This document shows positions 1-11,503 of a stretch of DNA of 64,000 nucleotides, in pieces; position 1 is the stretch's first letter, and the number at the start of each line of letters is the position of its first letter. The notes beneath the pieces are model-generated. The model was not told where the DNA came from and made no database searches. It saw nothing but the letters and a program-made list of their open reading frames with translations. The position numbers and the translations under genes are program-made. The stretch lies in assembly GCA_033439685.1 (NCBI GenBank), contig JAUEDM010000004.1, positions 620,001 through 684,000 on the forward strand, given 5' to 3'. This DNA is from Apodospora peruviana (Eukaryota; Ascomycota; Sordariomycetes; Sordariales; Lasiosphaeriaceae).

Positions 1-693
1 GTTCCGCAGGTCGAGGAGAAAGAAGCTTTCCGTGTAGGGGTGTTAAATGCGGCGGAGAAAGACGCGGAAACATTCGACTTCGTCTTCAATATCCTCTGCC
101 GGTCTAGTTTTTACACCGAAGAGGAAAGAAAGGGTGACTTGGCGGACAGCCTTTTCGCGGCTGCATACACAAATTGCCTGCCTATGGTGCCGCACCTGAT
201 CGAGAAGCACAAGGCGGACCCGAACACGGCGAGCCAGACTCAGAAACTTCTCCCTCTCGGGATGGCCGCGATGAACGGGTGCGTCCCTACCGTACAGTAT
301 CTTATCCAAGATGCCCCCATCAAGGCTGATATACACCTGGGCGGCGGTGAGCATGGTCTTTTGACGGCGTTGTGGTATGCCCTTCGAGAGAGGCGCGAGA
401 AAGTGGTGGGCTTACTGCTTCGCCACGGCGGCCCCGTTGATGGCGTCCATCCGGAAGACACGCCTTTGGACTTTAGGGAAAGTGGAGAGAGTATCCAGGT
501 AAAGGTGGTTTCGTTCATGAATGAACGTCGAGAGGTCCGCGTTTACACGACCAAATATGCCTTTGAGAATGCAGATCTCGGAGACGCAAGGTCAACGGTC
601 ACGCTGAAGTTGGAGCGAGGTGATGAGGATTGGTGGAGGAAGTTGGAGTATCGTGGTGAGCCTCAGGTGCCCAGTCGAGCCACTTTGCAATGA
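1..693 (+). CDS. Ankyrin-repeat protein, C-terminal part (5' end outside window)
   Basis: The reading frame is open from the first base to a TGA at 691-693, so the 5' end lies outside the window; about 230 residues are visible. At least two degenerate ankyrin units can be seen. One starts around residue 85 (LPLGMAAMNG then VQYLI) and the next has TALWYALRERREKVVGLLLRHG, the usual helix-turn-helix pattern ending in a leucine-rich second helix. The last 60 residues are charged and have no recognisable fold. In fungi such proteins are often cytosolic scaffolds or tails of STAND-type proteins, but no catalytic or nucleotide-binding domain is visible here. It resembles in style the STAND-ankyrin gene at 52579-55098, without obvious identity. 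Function unknown. Confidence 0.7.
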   Translation, partial: VPQVEEKEAFRVGVLNAAEKDAETFDFVFNILCRSSFYTEEERKGDLADSLFAAAYTNCLPMVPHLIEKHKADPNTASQTQKLLPLGMAAMNGCVPTVQYLIQDAPIKADIHLGGGEHGLLTALWYALRERREKVVGLLLRHGGPVDGVHPEDTPLDFRESGESIQVKVVSFMNERREVRVYTTKYAFENADLGDARSTVTLKLERGDEDWWRKLEYRGEPQVPSRATLQ

Positions 694-2116
694 ATGATTC
701 CAGTTGGCAGGACTCGCTGTGTCCCTGAATTACTGGAGGCTGCAACAGATTACTTGAGAAGGCCATTTATATCCAAGAGCGCCTTGAATCCCGGCAGGTG
801 TCAGCATGGTGAAAGGGTCGAAACTGCACGATATGGTAAAAGTGGTAGTGCTGGTACTGGTAATGGAGTGAAGGTAATTTAATTATCTCCTTGCCTAACA
901 GCGCTCGTGCTCCAACTCGGGGATGTTTTGCTTCTAAAAATTCCCGATGTACCAACTGATGTGCCTTACTGCGTCTACCTGTTGGTCATTGCGTGTAACT
1001 AGACTGGTGGCTATCTTCCAGCACAAGGCAGGTTGGGTGGGGACTAGGTTGTAAATAGGGCTCCTTCGACCGGAGAAGTTGAGGAAGAGACCTGGTCAAG
1101 ATTGGACCCTGTCTTTTCCTCTTGAGAGTCGGATGACTGGTGACAGGTGGTGGACGAATGGGAGGTGCATCCGGGTTTTGGTGTTGCTTACGCCCAGCCA
1201 TACTGCGAGCTTTCTTATGCTACACAACATCAAATTTGACTGCAACGGTGCTGGCTCTGGATGCGGAGCGCACTGCGGCGGAAACCGAAGTGCCCAGATG
1301 CATTCTGGTGAGTTTTTGTACCAACCGGCAGTGCTCGGTCGACCAACCGCAAACCTTTCCACCATCCCACGCTGGCAATAAAGCTGCAGGGTGCTTTCCA
1401 GGTTTATCATTAACAGACGTTGCGGTGTGCTATTCTTTGCTCACTATTGTCCATATCGGCTCTGCAGTGCTGCCGACACCACCCACACTTGTGTCACCCA
1501 CCTCTCTGGAATCTCGCCAGGGAGTTTTACATGTTGCCAAAATCAAGATCATGGTGAGCCTTCTGTTACCGAGGGGCCAAATGTTCACACTATTCCATCT
1601 TCTCCGGACCCGCCTCTTCGTCCTCCGTGCTGTTCAAGATAACTCGATTGGGAACAGAAGCAGACACCACTCCGTCCACGTCTTCCCTGCTCAGATAACC
1701 GATGTTCCCATTTTGGGTTTGTGCGACACCGGTGCTATGGGACCAGCGAGACTGGTCTGACAGCAAAGCTGCAAGAAGCACCGAGGTGCAGCTCAGGACC
1801 TCATCCTGTCTGACCGAGTCTGCATAACTGTCGTATTCCGCTCCTCCCTCCCTGTCAGCAGCAGGTCACGGACAAAACCCATGTTTCTTAAAAAGGTTGG
1901 TCCTTCCGTCAACCTTTTCCAATACCGCCCTTTTGGGTCTTTTGTCATGGTTGTTCACCTCGTCAACATATCTACAATGGACTGAGCTGGTGGCTAGGCC
2001 ATGGTGAAGCAAGCACCTTCACGGCGCTGACCGGGGACGCAACATCTGACTCCCGACCGTGGCTCTCTACGGTCACCACCGCCTATTACCCCTGAACGGG
2101 CCCATAGCGCTTCAAA
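694..2116. other. Intergenic, no supported gene
   Basis: About 1.4 kb between the ankyrin gene and the GPCR. A 206-codon open frame (1140-1760, plus) and an overlapping opposite frame exist, but neither shows a recognisable domain, signal peptide or fungal start context, so neither is called. No strong TATA element is seen before the GPCR start. Confidence 0.5.
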
Positions 2117-3778
2117 ATGGGCAGAAACACTGTCTTTGACGATGACCAGGTTCGGACACTGGTAATTCTGGAGAGGGTTGGAGGATCTCTTTCCCTTGTC
2201 TCCGTCATCTTGGTCTTTATTGCTTATGGCCTGTTCGATCGCGTGCGAACTCTTCCAAACACCTTCATCGTGTTCGCGTCTGTCGCCAATGTTGGAGCGT
2301 CAATTGCCAGCCTCATTGCCTATGATGGCGTCTGGTTTGGGCAGGAGAGTTCATTATGTCAGGCCCAAGGGTTCTTGTTCCAGATGTAAGTGTAACTAGC
2401 GAATCCCAACAGCCTGGTTTTCCACACTTTCTCACAGACTATCTCTCAGGATGGTACAATCGGACCCCTGGTGGTCGCTAGCCATGGCCATTAACGTCCT
2501 TCTAGTCTTCTTCAAGGGTGCCAGCCCGCATGCCATCAAGCAGTGGGGTTGGCTTTACTGCTTGATCTGCTATGGGGGCCCTTTCGTTATTGCCGTCATC
2601 TGTCTCTTGTTGAAGAAAGACGGCAAGACTGTCGTCTATGGCAGTGCTGGGGTAATTACGCCAAATTTGACTTCCTATCACCTCGCACCCTGAGCTAACG
2701 GGTGATCTTCACCCCTAGATATGGTGTTGGATTAGCGACGACTGGAATACACTTCGCATCTACAGCTACTACATGCTGATTTGGATCTGTATTCTGACAT
2801 CCCTGCTCATCTATGCCGGCATTGGCATCTATGTCTTCAAAGCACGCAACAAACTGCGGCAGCTGTCTGGCAGCGGCGGCCATCATGTTCGGGGAACATT
2901 CGAACATCCCGCCTTGCACAGTTCTCACAATAGGGTAAGCACGCCACGTACTCATTACGTGTGCACCTTTTCTGACCAAGACACAGGACTCCGCGGTTTC
3001 GACAACAGAGTGGCCTTTGAGCCCAGACTCCGGAGGAGTACTCTTCGGATCTACCAACCATAAAGACAAAACAAAGTCGCAGTCCACGCCCGGCACTCCA
3101 CTCGATGAGTCTGCCGTCACCCGACCTGAGAACCTTCACTCCCCAATGATCAGCACGGATCTGAGCCGCTGTTTACTATCACCAAGGCCCCAGAAGGAGA
3201 TGGCCGCACCTTTTAGACCTCAGCATCCTCCTCGGTCGACGGCCTTGGGAAAACGTACGTCAACACCAGTTCGTCGAGTATTTGGTCGCTTCATCGTGGA
3301 GGACCCTGTAAAGCGTGCCTACCTGCGCACGGCCGTGCTGTTTGCACTGTCAGTATTCGTGACGTGGATCCCCAGCAGCATCAATCGGATCCGGGGTCTC
3401 ATCTATCCAGACTCGCCGTATCCATACAACGTGGCAACTGCGGCCGTTCTCCCTTTACAGGGCCTGTGGAACGGCGTTATCTTCTTTGTCACAAGCTGGA
3501 AGATGTTGCGTCAGAGTGCGAGGGACATGTTTACACCAGGGAAGGGGGTTGTAGAGCTTACAGATCAGCCGGGAAAGAGAGGACAATATGTGCATGGCAT
3601 GTGGCGCGATGCTGAGCAAGGGGATGGCGGATCCGGGCTTGGGATATCTTGGAAGCCGAAAGATTCGACTCGTAGATGCAGTTGGGACTTTGTGGATATT
3701 AGCACGGACACGGGGGAGCACGGGATTTACGTGGAGGGCAAGGAGAATACGTCTAATAGCAAAGATAGAAGATTATGA
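2117..3778 (+). CDS. cAMP-receptor-like seven-transmembrane GPCR
   Basis: Four exons: 2117-2385, 2450-2651, 2719-2934 and 2987-3778, encoding about 492 aa. All three introns (52-67 nt) have GT..AG ends and keep frame. Seven hydrophobic segments are arranged as in Dictyostelium cAR-type receptors: TM1 GGSLSLVSVILVFIAYGL, TM2 TFIVFASVANVGASIASL, then WWSLAMAINVLLVFF, a TM4 at WGWLYCLICYGGPFVIAVI, the family-typical loop WCWISDDWNTLRIYSYY leading into TM5, a long cytoplasmic loop (about 100 residues, Ser/Pro-rich) and TM6-TM7 (TAVLFALSVFVTWIPSSINR; VLPLQGLWNGVIFFV). This matches the fungal cAR-like receptor class, plasma-membrane receptors thought to sense nutrients or pheromone-like cues through heterotrimeric G proteins. 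Ligand unknown. The C-terminal tail of about 80 residues is basic and acidic, without a known domain. Family call is strong; exact exon ends are by eye. Confidence 0.85.
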
Positions 3779-5572
3779 CTGGAAAGCTTTTGTTACAGGT
3801 TTGAAAGCGATGATTCAAGTTTGAGGTCAAGGATAAGATACCCGAGTCGGCGATGGAACCGGAGCAATCCTACAAAAGCATAGTGCTACAAGATTAACAC
3901 GGTAGTTAAATAGCTTCTTACTAATCCTTCATTATCTTCTTCAGAGCACCTGAGGAGTGCAACTGGGGGGTCATGTGAGTGAGACAACGAGCAAGAACCA
4001 AAAGCTTCAGTCTTCTAATCCCATTCAGATTATCCGGGCTTTGGAAGCGATACCTAAGGCCGACGTAAAGCAAAATCTTTGGGCAGCTTTGGGGCACCGC
4101 AAGGGTTACGTTGCTTCATAAAGATATAAGACCGTGTGGTTGGGTTTCAAATAGTATATAAATCTGTAAAAACTGGCACTGTGTTACCGGCAGGTTGGGA
4201 GATCCGCTTCAAGTCAGGGGTAAGTCAGGTGGTAAGTCAGGGACCAACGACCACTTGACGCTAGAATTACTCTCCACTAAGACATGAGAACGACACTCCA
4301 CATTCTTTCGACTGGTATTGTTTCCATCGACCGAACGGTGCGTAAATAATAGGAATTTTTAAAGAAGGAGCTTAAGAACTACTTTGTCTAAACTATGTAC
4401 CTATGTTGTGTGAATGAGCGATTAACTCAGTCACTGAACAAGGACATGGGTATCAGTACTGTATCACCGGCTCACCATGTGATCCGGCGTCGAGACAAGC
4501 TTGATAGGTAGGTAGGTGTACCTTAGGTATGACAGCTTGGGAACAAAGTAATTGGTCTATATCTCAGACTTGACTCTCAGACTTGACGAGCGGTTACTGT
4601 TAGGCCATCGCGGCTCTGTTTTGGCACGAATATCAGATAACTGTTCAACCTGAAAACCCAAGAGTTTGGAGCTGAGCCACAGCGGAACAGGGCGTTGGGC
4701 AGATATTGCAGTTTGGCACTATCCATCGGATTTTGAGGATACGATAAGTCATATTGCGGATACTGGCAATATTTCGGGCCCCATGCACTCCACCGACGTC
4801 ACGACATATCAGAGATGATACGTCCATTGCCTGATGATGTCGGTCCAGTCATATAACCAAATCACGTCCCGAATACAATAGCGCCTTATTGTGAGTTGCT
4901 CTTGGGTATGAAGAAAAACATTTCAGGCTTCACCGTAGGAGATGATTTACCCGGGCATGCACCAGGACGATAGCAGCTTTTGTTGACGAATGTGTGATGG
5001 CCACAGCACAGGGAGGGCCCAGCTTCGTGCCATCCCCGGGCCGTGGTCAGACCAGTGAAATCACACGGGGCGGTGTGTGGTCAGCCACTGGAGCGACGCA
5101 CCGCCTCGGTAACGACGCTGGGCAGGGTACATATACCTAGCCGATGCCTCCCGCCTGGAAGGCAGATGCTTGAAATGCAAGCCACGATCTTCTGTCCCGT
5201 TCCATTCCGCCCGTCTAAGTGGCACCACTGAATGACAGTGGCAGATGATCATAAGCGAGTGCCACGAAAAGGAGTTTAGGTGGTTGTTCGTGATCGTCCG
5301 ACTGGAGATTTGCAGGTGACGCCCAAGGGGCAAGAACGAGGACCATCGCTCGGGTTTCTTATAGACAACTTGAAGTAAAAACTATTTAGGATAGGTAAGT
5401 CGAAAAAACAGAAAAGCTCTGCTTCATCATGATTTCTTTCTTCTCGCAAGCTGAACAAGTATTATACTGGTCATGATCTGAAACACCAGTCACCGCCGCC
5501 AGTCATCACTGCCAGTCATCACTGCCAGTCATCGGGCAAAGTGCAGTGCAGCTGAAAAGACCTCCTCCTCTT

Positions 5573-5603
<31 letters not shown>

Positions 5604-5873
5604 CCCTTGCCCCACTACCCGCGCTCTCCCAGACAACTACTGCCGCAGGCAGCCGCAACATTGGCCCCCGCCATCGGAGATCCTACAAGATACACTGCAC
5701 CTATAAGAACGGCAAACATGGCTTGCCACCGGCTCGGAGGGGGGTGGCTGCCTCTCTCGTCGTGGGGCGAGCCTGCGTCTTATCATATCAACCAGGCCAC
5801 CCGCACCGACTCGACCCCGCGTCGACGGAACCATCGACATCGTCTTCTTCCCAGTCATCAGCAGTTCCACAAG
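3779..5873. other. Intergenic, no supported gene
   Basis: About 2.1 kb. Open frames here are short and show no domain. It contains short TAGGTAGGT-type repeats (about 4508), a tandem CAGTCATCACTGC unit repeated about three times (about 5495-5535) and a run of about 28 C (5573-5600), probably in the upstream or 5'-UTR part of the gene starting at 5874. Confidence 0.5.
5573..5600. repeat. Poly-C run
   Basis: About 28 consecutive C residues preceded by CCTCCTCCTCTT and followed by TCCCCCTTGCCC. A homopolymer of this length is prone to sequencing error. It lies about 275 nt before the start of the next gene and inside a spurious proline-coding frame. Confidence 0.85.
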
Positions 5874-6394
5874 ATGCCGGACAGCATAAAGCAGAACTCG
5901 GTCTACCAATCTGCCAGGGGCAAGAGTTACGAAGTAGTCCTCTCAAACAAGGGGCTGGAGTGGAAGCACCTCCAGGAATATCTCAAGATGGAGTTCCGAG
6001 ATTATAACTTCAAGGCGCCCAAGGAGGAGAAGGTCAGTCCGTCATTTTCCTTGTCCTTGTCGAAAGCCAGCGAAATGCTGCCGCGTGTCGTTGCGGGGCA
6101 TGCATGACCGGGGCTGACACAGAGTGACCAATGTTTTTGTCAAGACTGACCAGTCAATACCTACAGGCACTCAACGATAAATTCGTCTTCCAGATACCTG
6201 CGAAGCTTACACCAGTAGGTCCATCCCAAGCCAAACTTCGATCGCAAGTAAAGATACTAACGGCCTCAAAGCAGCAGTTCACAGATATTGACATGTTGCG
6301 AGGGGACGCCGAGGAGGCAGAACAGTTTCTCGAGGAGCTGAGGAAGGAAAGGGTAGGGAATGAGCCCGCCAAACTCGACGACGTCCTCGAGTAG
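5874..6394 (+). CDS. Small hypothetical protein, three exons, about 110 aa
   Basis: Proposed exons 5874-6032, 6167-6214 and 6272-6394 (the last may begin at 6275). Intron 1 has a GTCAGT donor. Intron 2 is only 57-60 nt and carries a perfect TACTAAC branch site about 17 nt before its acceptor, which makes the model convincing. The product starts MPDSIKQNSVYQSARGKSYE, has a central ALNDKFVFQIPAKLTP segment and ends in an acidic helix (MLRGDAEEAEQFLEELRKER). No signal peptide or membrane segment. I do not recognise the family; the hydrophilic, helical, acidic tail suggests a small soluble partner protein. Intron 2 is in frame with no stop, so its retention would give a slightly longer protein. 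Confidence 0.55.
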
Positions 6395-7008
6395 CCGCAC
6401 GAAACCTGTGAAATCTGGCTATTCTACGGGACCTGGGTGGCGTTGGGTTGTTTAAGGGAGTGTTCACGGATATAGACGTATTTTTGGGCCAGTTTCTCTC
6501 GTTAGATATTTTATACCCTTGTTGAACCAGAGCAAATCTCTCTCTAATTCTTCAGTAACTTCTCCCACCCTCCTGTGAGCAAATTTCCCAATTTCGGACA
6601 AACCACCCACGGGTCGGTGCGTAACACACCGGAGCTGGCCTGCATCTCAATCCACCACAATTGCCTACTATTGGCTTCTGGTCCCGCATCTGAACTGCAC
6701 ATGGAACGCCATCTCGGACAGCCAGGTGCTCTTACGCAGCCGCTGGAAGCAACCGTCAAGCCTGCTTCTCCGCCGAGAGCTCTATATGTATCCTTTCCAT
6801 TACAGATCTTCCCCAATGAACCAACCTACAACTACGGTAAAGCCAGAGGAGCTTGCTTCTTGTACCATCTCACCATTTCTTGACCCCTTCCGACCCATGT
6901 GCAACTCTCACAACCTCCATACCTACACAGGCTGCCGGCAACATTGAAACACCCTATAAGATCCAACAAGACCTGCCGCTCGGGTAACATAAGAAGGCCA
7001 AAAACACA
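6395..7008. other. Intergenic, no supported gene
   Basis: About 0.6 kb between the small protein and the CorA-like gene. The 102-codon frame at 6575-6883 has no recognisable features. The segment probably holds the 3' end of one gene and the promoter and leader of the next. Confidence 0.5.
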
Positions 7009-9432
7009 ATGGCGACACAAACAACCCATGGCGGGCAGTCAGAGCAAGAGGAGGACTGGGCAATCCTGTACAATGCCCTAAAAGCCTGGAGATGGTATCC
7101 CTCCAACCTCCGGGACCTGCAGCCAATGGACAGCAGTCACAGAACCAGGCTCCTTCTCGACATCAAACGGCATTTTAGTAGGACAAAGCACATGGTCCTT
7201 CTGGCGTTGGACGAATCCGGAGGCGCCGCTCGGAGAAGGGCCGTCGAAAGAAAGATAGAAACCGTCGTGTTCGACTATGAACCGAACAGCGCTGATGAAA
7301 GCGTCCACCGAAGCTTGATCAGGAACACCAAAGAACTGCAACATGCCTTTGGCATTGATGCTCACTCGAAGCCGAAGCCAGATCCTATCTCCCGATTCAT
7401 GTATGAACTTCAAGGCTCCCAGGCATAGTCTCTTCAAACCTAACCCATCTTAGCATCTTGGAATCCTTTGCTCCCTTCAGCCCCCGGCTCAAAACGACAG
7501 AGGAACTGCTGCTTAACATCCTAACATATCATCAAGTCTCGCCGCATTTCCTGAACTTTGTCTCACACATTTGCCACGAACCACTTCTAGGTCTGGGTGG
7601 ACCCCCATATAGCGGTTCTCAATTCCTCAAGTCCTTCTCTCCGTGCTCGCCCGGTCCCGTCCTCCAAGCGCTCGACCGTAGCGGCAATTACTACCAGCTA
7701 GTCTTGGAGCTCAGCACCGTCTTCGATCCATCTGGAACGGCTGATGACTTGGCATCGGAGCCGATATCAAATGATCTTGCCCGTTGGCCCATCGTGCAGT
7801 CCGTTGTCTATCACCGCTTCGATATTCTCAACGGCAAATCACAGTGGATCATGACGGCCAGCATAGGAGATAGCCGCGCTCCGTTCAAGGATGCCAGTGA
7901 CATACAGGCATCGCTGTCCAACTATGAAATGTCTTCTGGAACTCTCGACCCAGTGCAGCAATACTTCAAGGCTAGCCTGTCTGTTTTGGTGTGGCTGGCT
8001 GATTGGTCTCTCGGCGAGTATGACGCGTATATCACCAGCATTGATGAGCAGATGCAGAGGCTTGTATGATTCCCCGACTTCTCCGCTCTTCTGTCACACA
8101 TCCCATTCTCCCATCTCTCTCGGACCATACACCCAACCACATGAAGATTGGCTTGCTTGCTTGCTTGCTTGATTGATTACTTTGCTGAATATATCGACTT
8201 CAGGCCTTTGACACCATCGACCGAGGTGGCGATGGCGGTATTGAGGAGATTACACTTAATTTCAAAATGTTCAACAAGTGCATGGAAACGCTCGAGGAAT
8301 ACCTAGTGGCCCTTGGGTCGAACCTTGGTACATACCAGGGTCTTGTCGAGTTTTACGACTTGTACGACGAAAACGACGCGCTCAAGGATAAAAGTCTCGA
8401 TGCCCTCGGGCTCCAGTGGATGACTGGTGCTGAATCAAGGGTTGAGGTCCAGAAAGACATTGCAAGGTTCAGGGCTGATATTCTGTCTGTCTGCAACTCT
8501 ATCGAGGAGATGATCCGGCGAGCGCGGTACATCAAACAGATTGGTGCCAGACGAGAAAGTACGGTAAGTACACTATATGCTTCCTAGCCTGTCCACTGGA
8601 GTCCTGTCCCGTCCCTGCTTGCTGATGATACTAATATCACCTATCCTTTATTGACAATCAGACCCATCGCCTGCTCCAAACCGCGGATACCAAGACGATG
8701 ATCAATCTTGCCCAGCTCACCTACATCTTCTCCACCATCACCCTCCTTCTGCTCCCCATGTCGGTGGTCTCGACCATATTCTCGACTGACATTGTAAAGT
8801 TCAGTCCAGGAGGTGAGGGCGGTGGTAGCGGAGGCTTCAGAGGGAACTGGAGTGGTCCTGCAGCCGTCTGGTGGGCGGTGGTGACCGTCATAGTCACGTC
8901 GGTGGTCGGCTTGGTAGGAGAGCGCTGGCGTCGCAAGGCCGCTATACCAGCCAGCATGTGGGGTGGAAGCGGGAAGAAGGGTGCCGACAGTACCTTCCGG
9001 GAGCGGACTGGCAACAGGCTATTGAACATAGCGAGAGCAGTTCGTCGTCACGCCTACCATGACCGGGTAGACCGCTTGCGTCCCAAGATACGCGGGTTGA
9101 AAGTGCGCAAGGACAAGATCGGCAGTTGGGTCGTTGGCTTCCTCTTTCCGACGAGGGAGAAGGGCCATGATTCAGACGATCCCGAGAGCGCGGCGGGTGG
9201 TGTGCGTGAGCATGCCCATGGGGATTATACAGGGCAAGAGCTTGAACTGCCATCACGACAGTCATCTACCCGCCACTCTGGGCTATTGTCGCCAGACACA
9301 AAGGTGTCAGTTCAGTGGCCTCTGTTTTCTTCGCAGGCATCGCCGCCAGCACCACCAGCAGAGGTTGCAGTGGACAAGAGCGGAGCTACCACCACCACCA
9401 CCACCACCACCACCACGGGGCATTACCTGTAA
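7009..9432 (+). CDS. CorA-like (Mg2+ transporter-fold) membrane protein
   Basis: Four exons: 7009-7400, 7454-8063, 8204-8563 and 8662-9432, encoding about 710 aa. The first two introns use GTATGA donors and the third GTAAGT; all junctions keep frame. The N-terminal soluble part contains LLLNILTYHQVSPHFLNF, typical of fungal CorA-like proteins. It is followed by a long helical region rich in charged residues and two C-terminal transmembrane helices (LTYIFSTITLLLLPMSVVSTIF and VWWAVVTVIVTSVVGLVG). The GMN signature that defines true CorA channels is absent; the equivalent place has PMSVVSTIF. That is common in the expanded fungal CorA-like group, whose transport role is unproven. The C-terminus ends in a run of about 11 threonines encoded by (ACC)n at about 9391-9414. 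Confidence 0.8.
9388..9416 (+). repeat. (ACC)n trinucleotide run
   Basis: About ten ACC/CCA units encoding poly-threonine at the C-terminus of the CorA-like protein. A simple coding microsatellite, likely variable between strains. Confidence 0.85.
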
Positions 9433-10491
9433 GGCAACGGGATGCAACATATACATCCCATTGAGTGCCGCCTCGGCATCGGTATGACTTTTCTCTCCGA
9501 GTCAAAAGATATTGTTCCAATGATACGTCCTTCAGCACACGTGAAGAACCCATTGGATCACAGTCTCTAGCTCGTAGATAGAAGTTGTATCGATAAGGAG
9601 GGGGCGCACAAGATGGCAAAGAAGGCAGCAGGAATAAAGTGTTTGGTGGAGTCCAAGGATGTCTAATAAATGCCCCTACCTGTATAATTAAATATATTCG
9701 AGTCGTTCTTCACTGGACTCCCGTGGTTATCTGCAACCCTCGTGAACGATTCAAGCTCCTTCCAGATCCGTCCTCGAAATAGCGTCTCGTTAGTCTGCTT
9801 TTGGTGAATTCGTATCAAGCATTAAATCACCACATTCAGACCCTGAAACCACTTGCGAGGTTGCGTCAGTCTGCGTGGCTGAGGTTTGCAGGGCCGCAGG
9901 CGGATACAACTTTGGATTTATCCTAATAACGACCCCCCGGCTGGGAACGCGTCGTTACACATGAAGTGAGGGAACAGACACGAGGGAGCAAATCCTGCCA
10001 AGGGGTATATCCAATAGCGGGCCCTGCTGCCTACACTAACTAGGTCAGGTACCTGCCTGAGCCAGTTGCTTAAATACGACGACGGTGGAAACCGCCAATC
10101 GTCGGCACTAACCACATAGCTCGTACCGAGCCAATGACTTTCGTATCTGCGATTCCACGGCGGGGCGCACCTGTGAACCGAAATGTCCAATACAAGGCTG
10201 CCATTGCCCGGAACGGAAAGTTCAACAACCAACTGCACATTTCGCGTTGACTCACAACCTGATTGTCAGGGGTTTGGTATGGAATTCGGGACAAGTAAGT
10301 TCAGATTAGCTCGGAAAAACACCACGATGACCAGGATCCATCATAGATTACCTACCTATATAACACCATTGGTCTCTTCCTCTCTCTGAGGGCCAAATGA
10401 TCGAAACACCGTCATCAAGTAACCACCTCTTCCATAATCCCACCAAATCCTCAACCTCACTGCCAACCAGCCAACCAACTACTTTTCAAAA
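9433..10491. other. Intergenic with promoter of the secreted protein gene
   Basis: About 1.06 kb without a supported gene. The 106-codon minus-strand frame (9918-10238) has no domain. The right end contains the TATA-like element and pyrimidine-rich leader of the gene at 10492. Confidence 0.5.
10357..10363 (+). promoter_or_regulatory. TATA-like element of secreted effector candidate
   Basis: TATATAA lies about 130 nt before the ATG at 10492 and is followed by a CT-rich stretch (GGTCTCTTCCTCTCTCTGAG). This spacing and the CT tract are typical of filamentous fungal promoters. Confidence 0.5.
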
Positions 10492-10959
10492 ATGAAACTC
10501 TCCATCCTCGCCACAGCCCTCGTCGCCTCATCGGCCGCGGCAGTCCCCACAACCGGCACTCGCAACATCCTTGCAGCACGGGCCCCCACCTGCTGGACAA
10601 ACAGCATCAACGGCGCGACGACGGCGACGTCGCCCCTCGTGGCGGACTGCCAAGCGCTGGCCGACGGCGACGGCAATATTGCGTCGACATGGACGCCCTC
10701 GGAGGAGAACAACTACTCCTTTGCCGTTGAGCACGGAACCTGCGGCTTCAGGGGCGCGTGGAATGCGACCGCCGGTAACAGCCTGCCGGCGAGCCAGATG
10801 ACCGTCTCCCCCGGGCAAGTTGGTAATACGCTGCAGAACGCGATCAACAATCTGGCGGAGGATGGAAAGGTTGGGGCGAACGGGGCTTTTGCGTGCATGA
10901 TTCCCGGCATGACGGTCAAGATTGGGTGGGTGAGCTATGAGATTTATACGGCTGCGTAA
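10492..10959 (+). CDS. Secreted Hce2/Ecp2-like effector candidate
   Basis: Single exon, 155 aa. Residues 1-18 form a clear signal peptide (MKLSILATALVASSAAA), possibly followed by a short propeptide ending near AARA. The mature part carries four cysteines spaced as in Hce2 (homologue of Cladosporium Ecp2) domains: a first Cys in PTCWTNS, SPLVADCQAL, HGTCGFRG and AFACMIPG. It also has the usual hydrophobic end VKIGWVSYEIYT. Hce2 proteins are small secreted proteins; some act as effectors recognised by plants, and many members in saprobes have no known role. The neighbours give no functional hint. No catalytic residues are expected. I am fairly confident of secretion and moderately confident of the family. 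Confidence 0.75.
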   Translation: MKLSILATALVASSAAAVPTTGTRNILAARAPTCWTNSINGATTATSPLVADCQALADGDGNIASTWTPSEENNYSFAVEHGTCGFRGAWNATAGNSLPASQMTVSPGQVGNTLQNAINNLAEDGKVGANGAFACMIPGMTVKIGWVSYEIYTAA

Positions 10960-11356
10960 AGGGGTGCGCGAGGATGTCTTGGTTACTGTACGGGGAGCGC
11001 TGGGTTAAGAGGTAATGACATGGGCGAATGGTGCCAGTGGACTTGGATGTGCCGAAACGCGCTCTTCAGAAATCGTAGCGTGGTAATCGGAACAAGAGAG
11101 GTAGTTCACATAATGATAAGGTACCTGGTTGTCAGTCCCAAAGGTGGGATGGGAAGTCATCAAATCTCCAAGTCTGAAATCAGTTAGTGTTGCTGCGGGG
11201 ATCCGCTCCTGAGAGCTCGGTGCGGCTTCCGCTGCGGGTCCGCCTTGCCGCAAATGCGGCCGCAAAGCCCGCTTTGTGGCCCCACAATCCGGATGTACCC
11301 CGGCGACCCGCGCCGGAAGCAGCCCCCGGATCACAACAACACAAGCCAGGCAGCAG

Positions 11357-11365
11357 TATAAAAGG
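11357..11365 (+). promoter_or_regulatory. TATA box of NAPE-PLD-like gene
   Basis: TATAAAAGG, a textbook TATA box, lies about 147 nt upstream of the ATG at 11504. Confidence 0.6.
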
Positions 11366-11460
11366 CTAGGCGTGGAAATGCGCCTTTCACCCATCATGTC
11401 CCTTTCTTTCAAGACACCAAAACACCCGAAGTGTGTGGCATCCACGGTTCATTTGTCTAA

Positions 11461-11464
11461 TTTC

Positions 11465-11497
<33 letters not shown>

Positions 11498-11503
11498 GAA
11501 AAA
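11461..11503. repeat. Poly-T/poly-A palindrome at start codon
   Basis: About 17 T followed directly by about 16 A, flanked by TTTC and GAAA, giving an almost perfect inverted repeat of about 41 nt that ends just before the ATG at 11504. In mRNA it could fold into a U/A hairpin in the 5'-UTR. Confidence 0.8.

Larger units (their letters stand above)
10960..11503. other. Intergenic, promoter region of NAPE-PLD-like gene
   Basis: No gene supported; the 146-codon minus frame at 11005-11445 looks like a shadow. The right part holds a canonical TATA box (11357) and the T/A palindrome just before the start codon. Confidence 0.5.

Noticed and set aside
1140..1760. 206-codon plus-strand frame
   Set aside because: No domain, no convincing start context, overlapped by an opposite frame of similar quality.
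5546..6007. 153-codon frame with a long proline run
   Set aside because: Created by the poly-C tract; overlaps the better supported three-exon gene at 5874.
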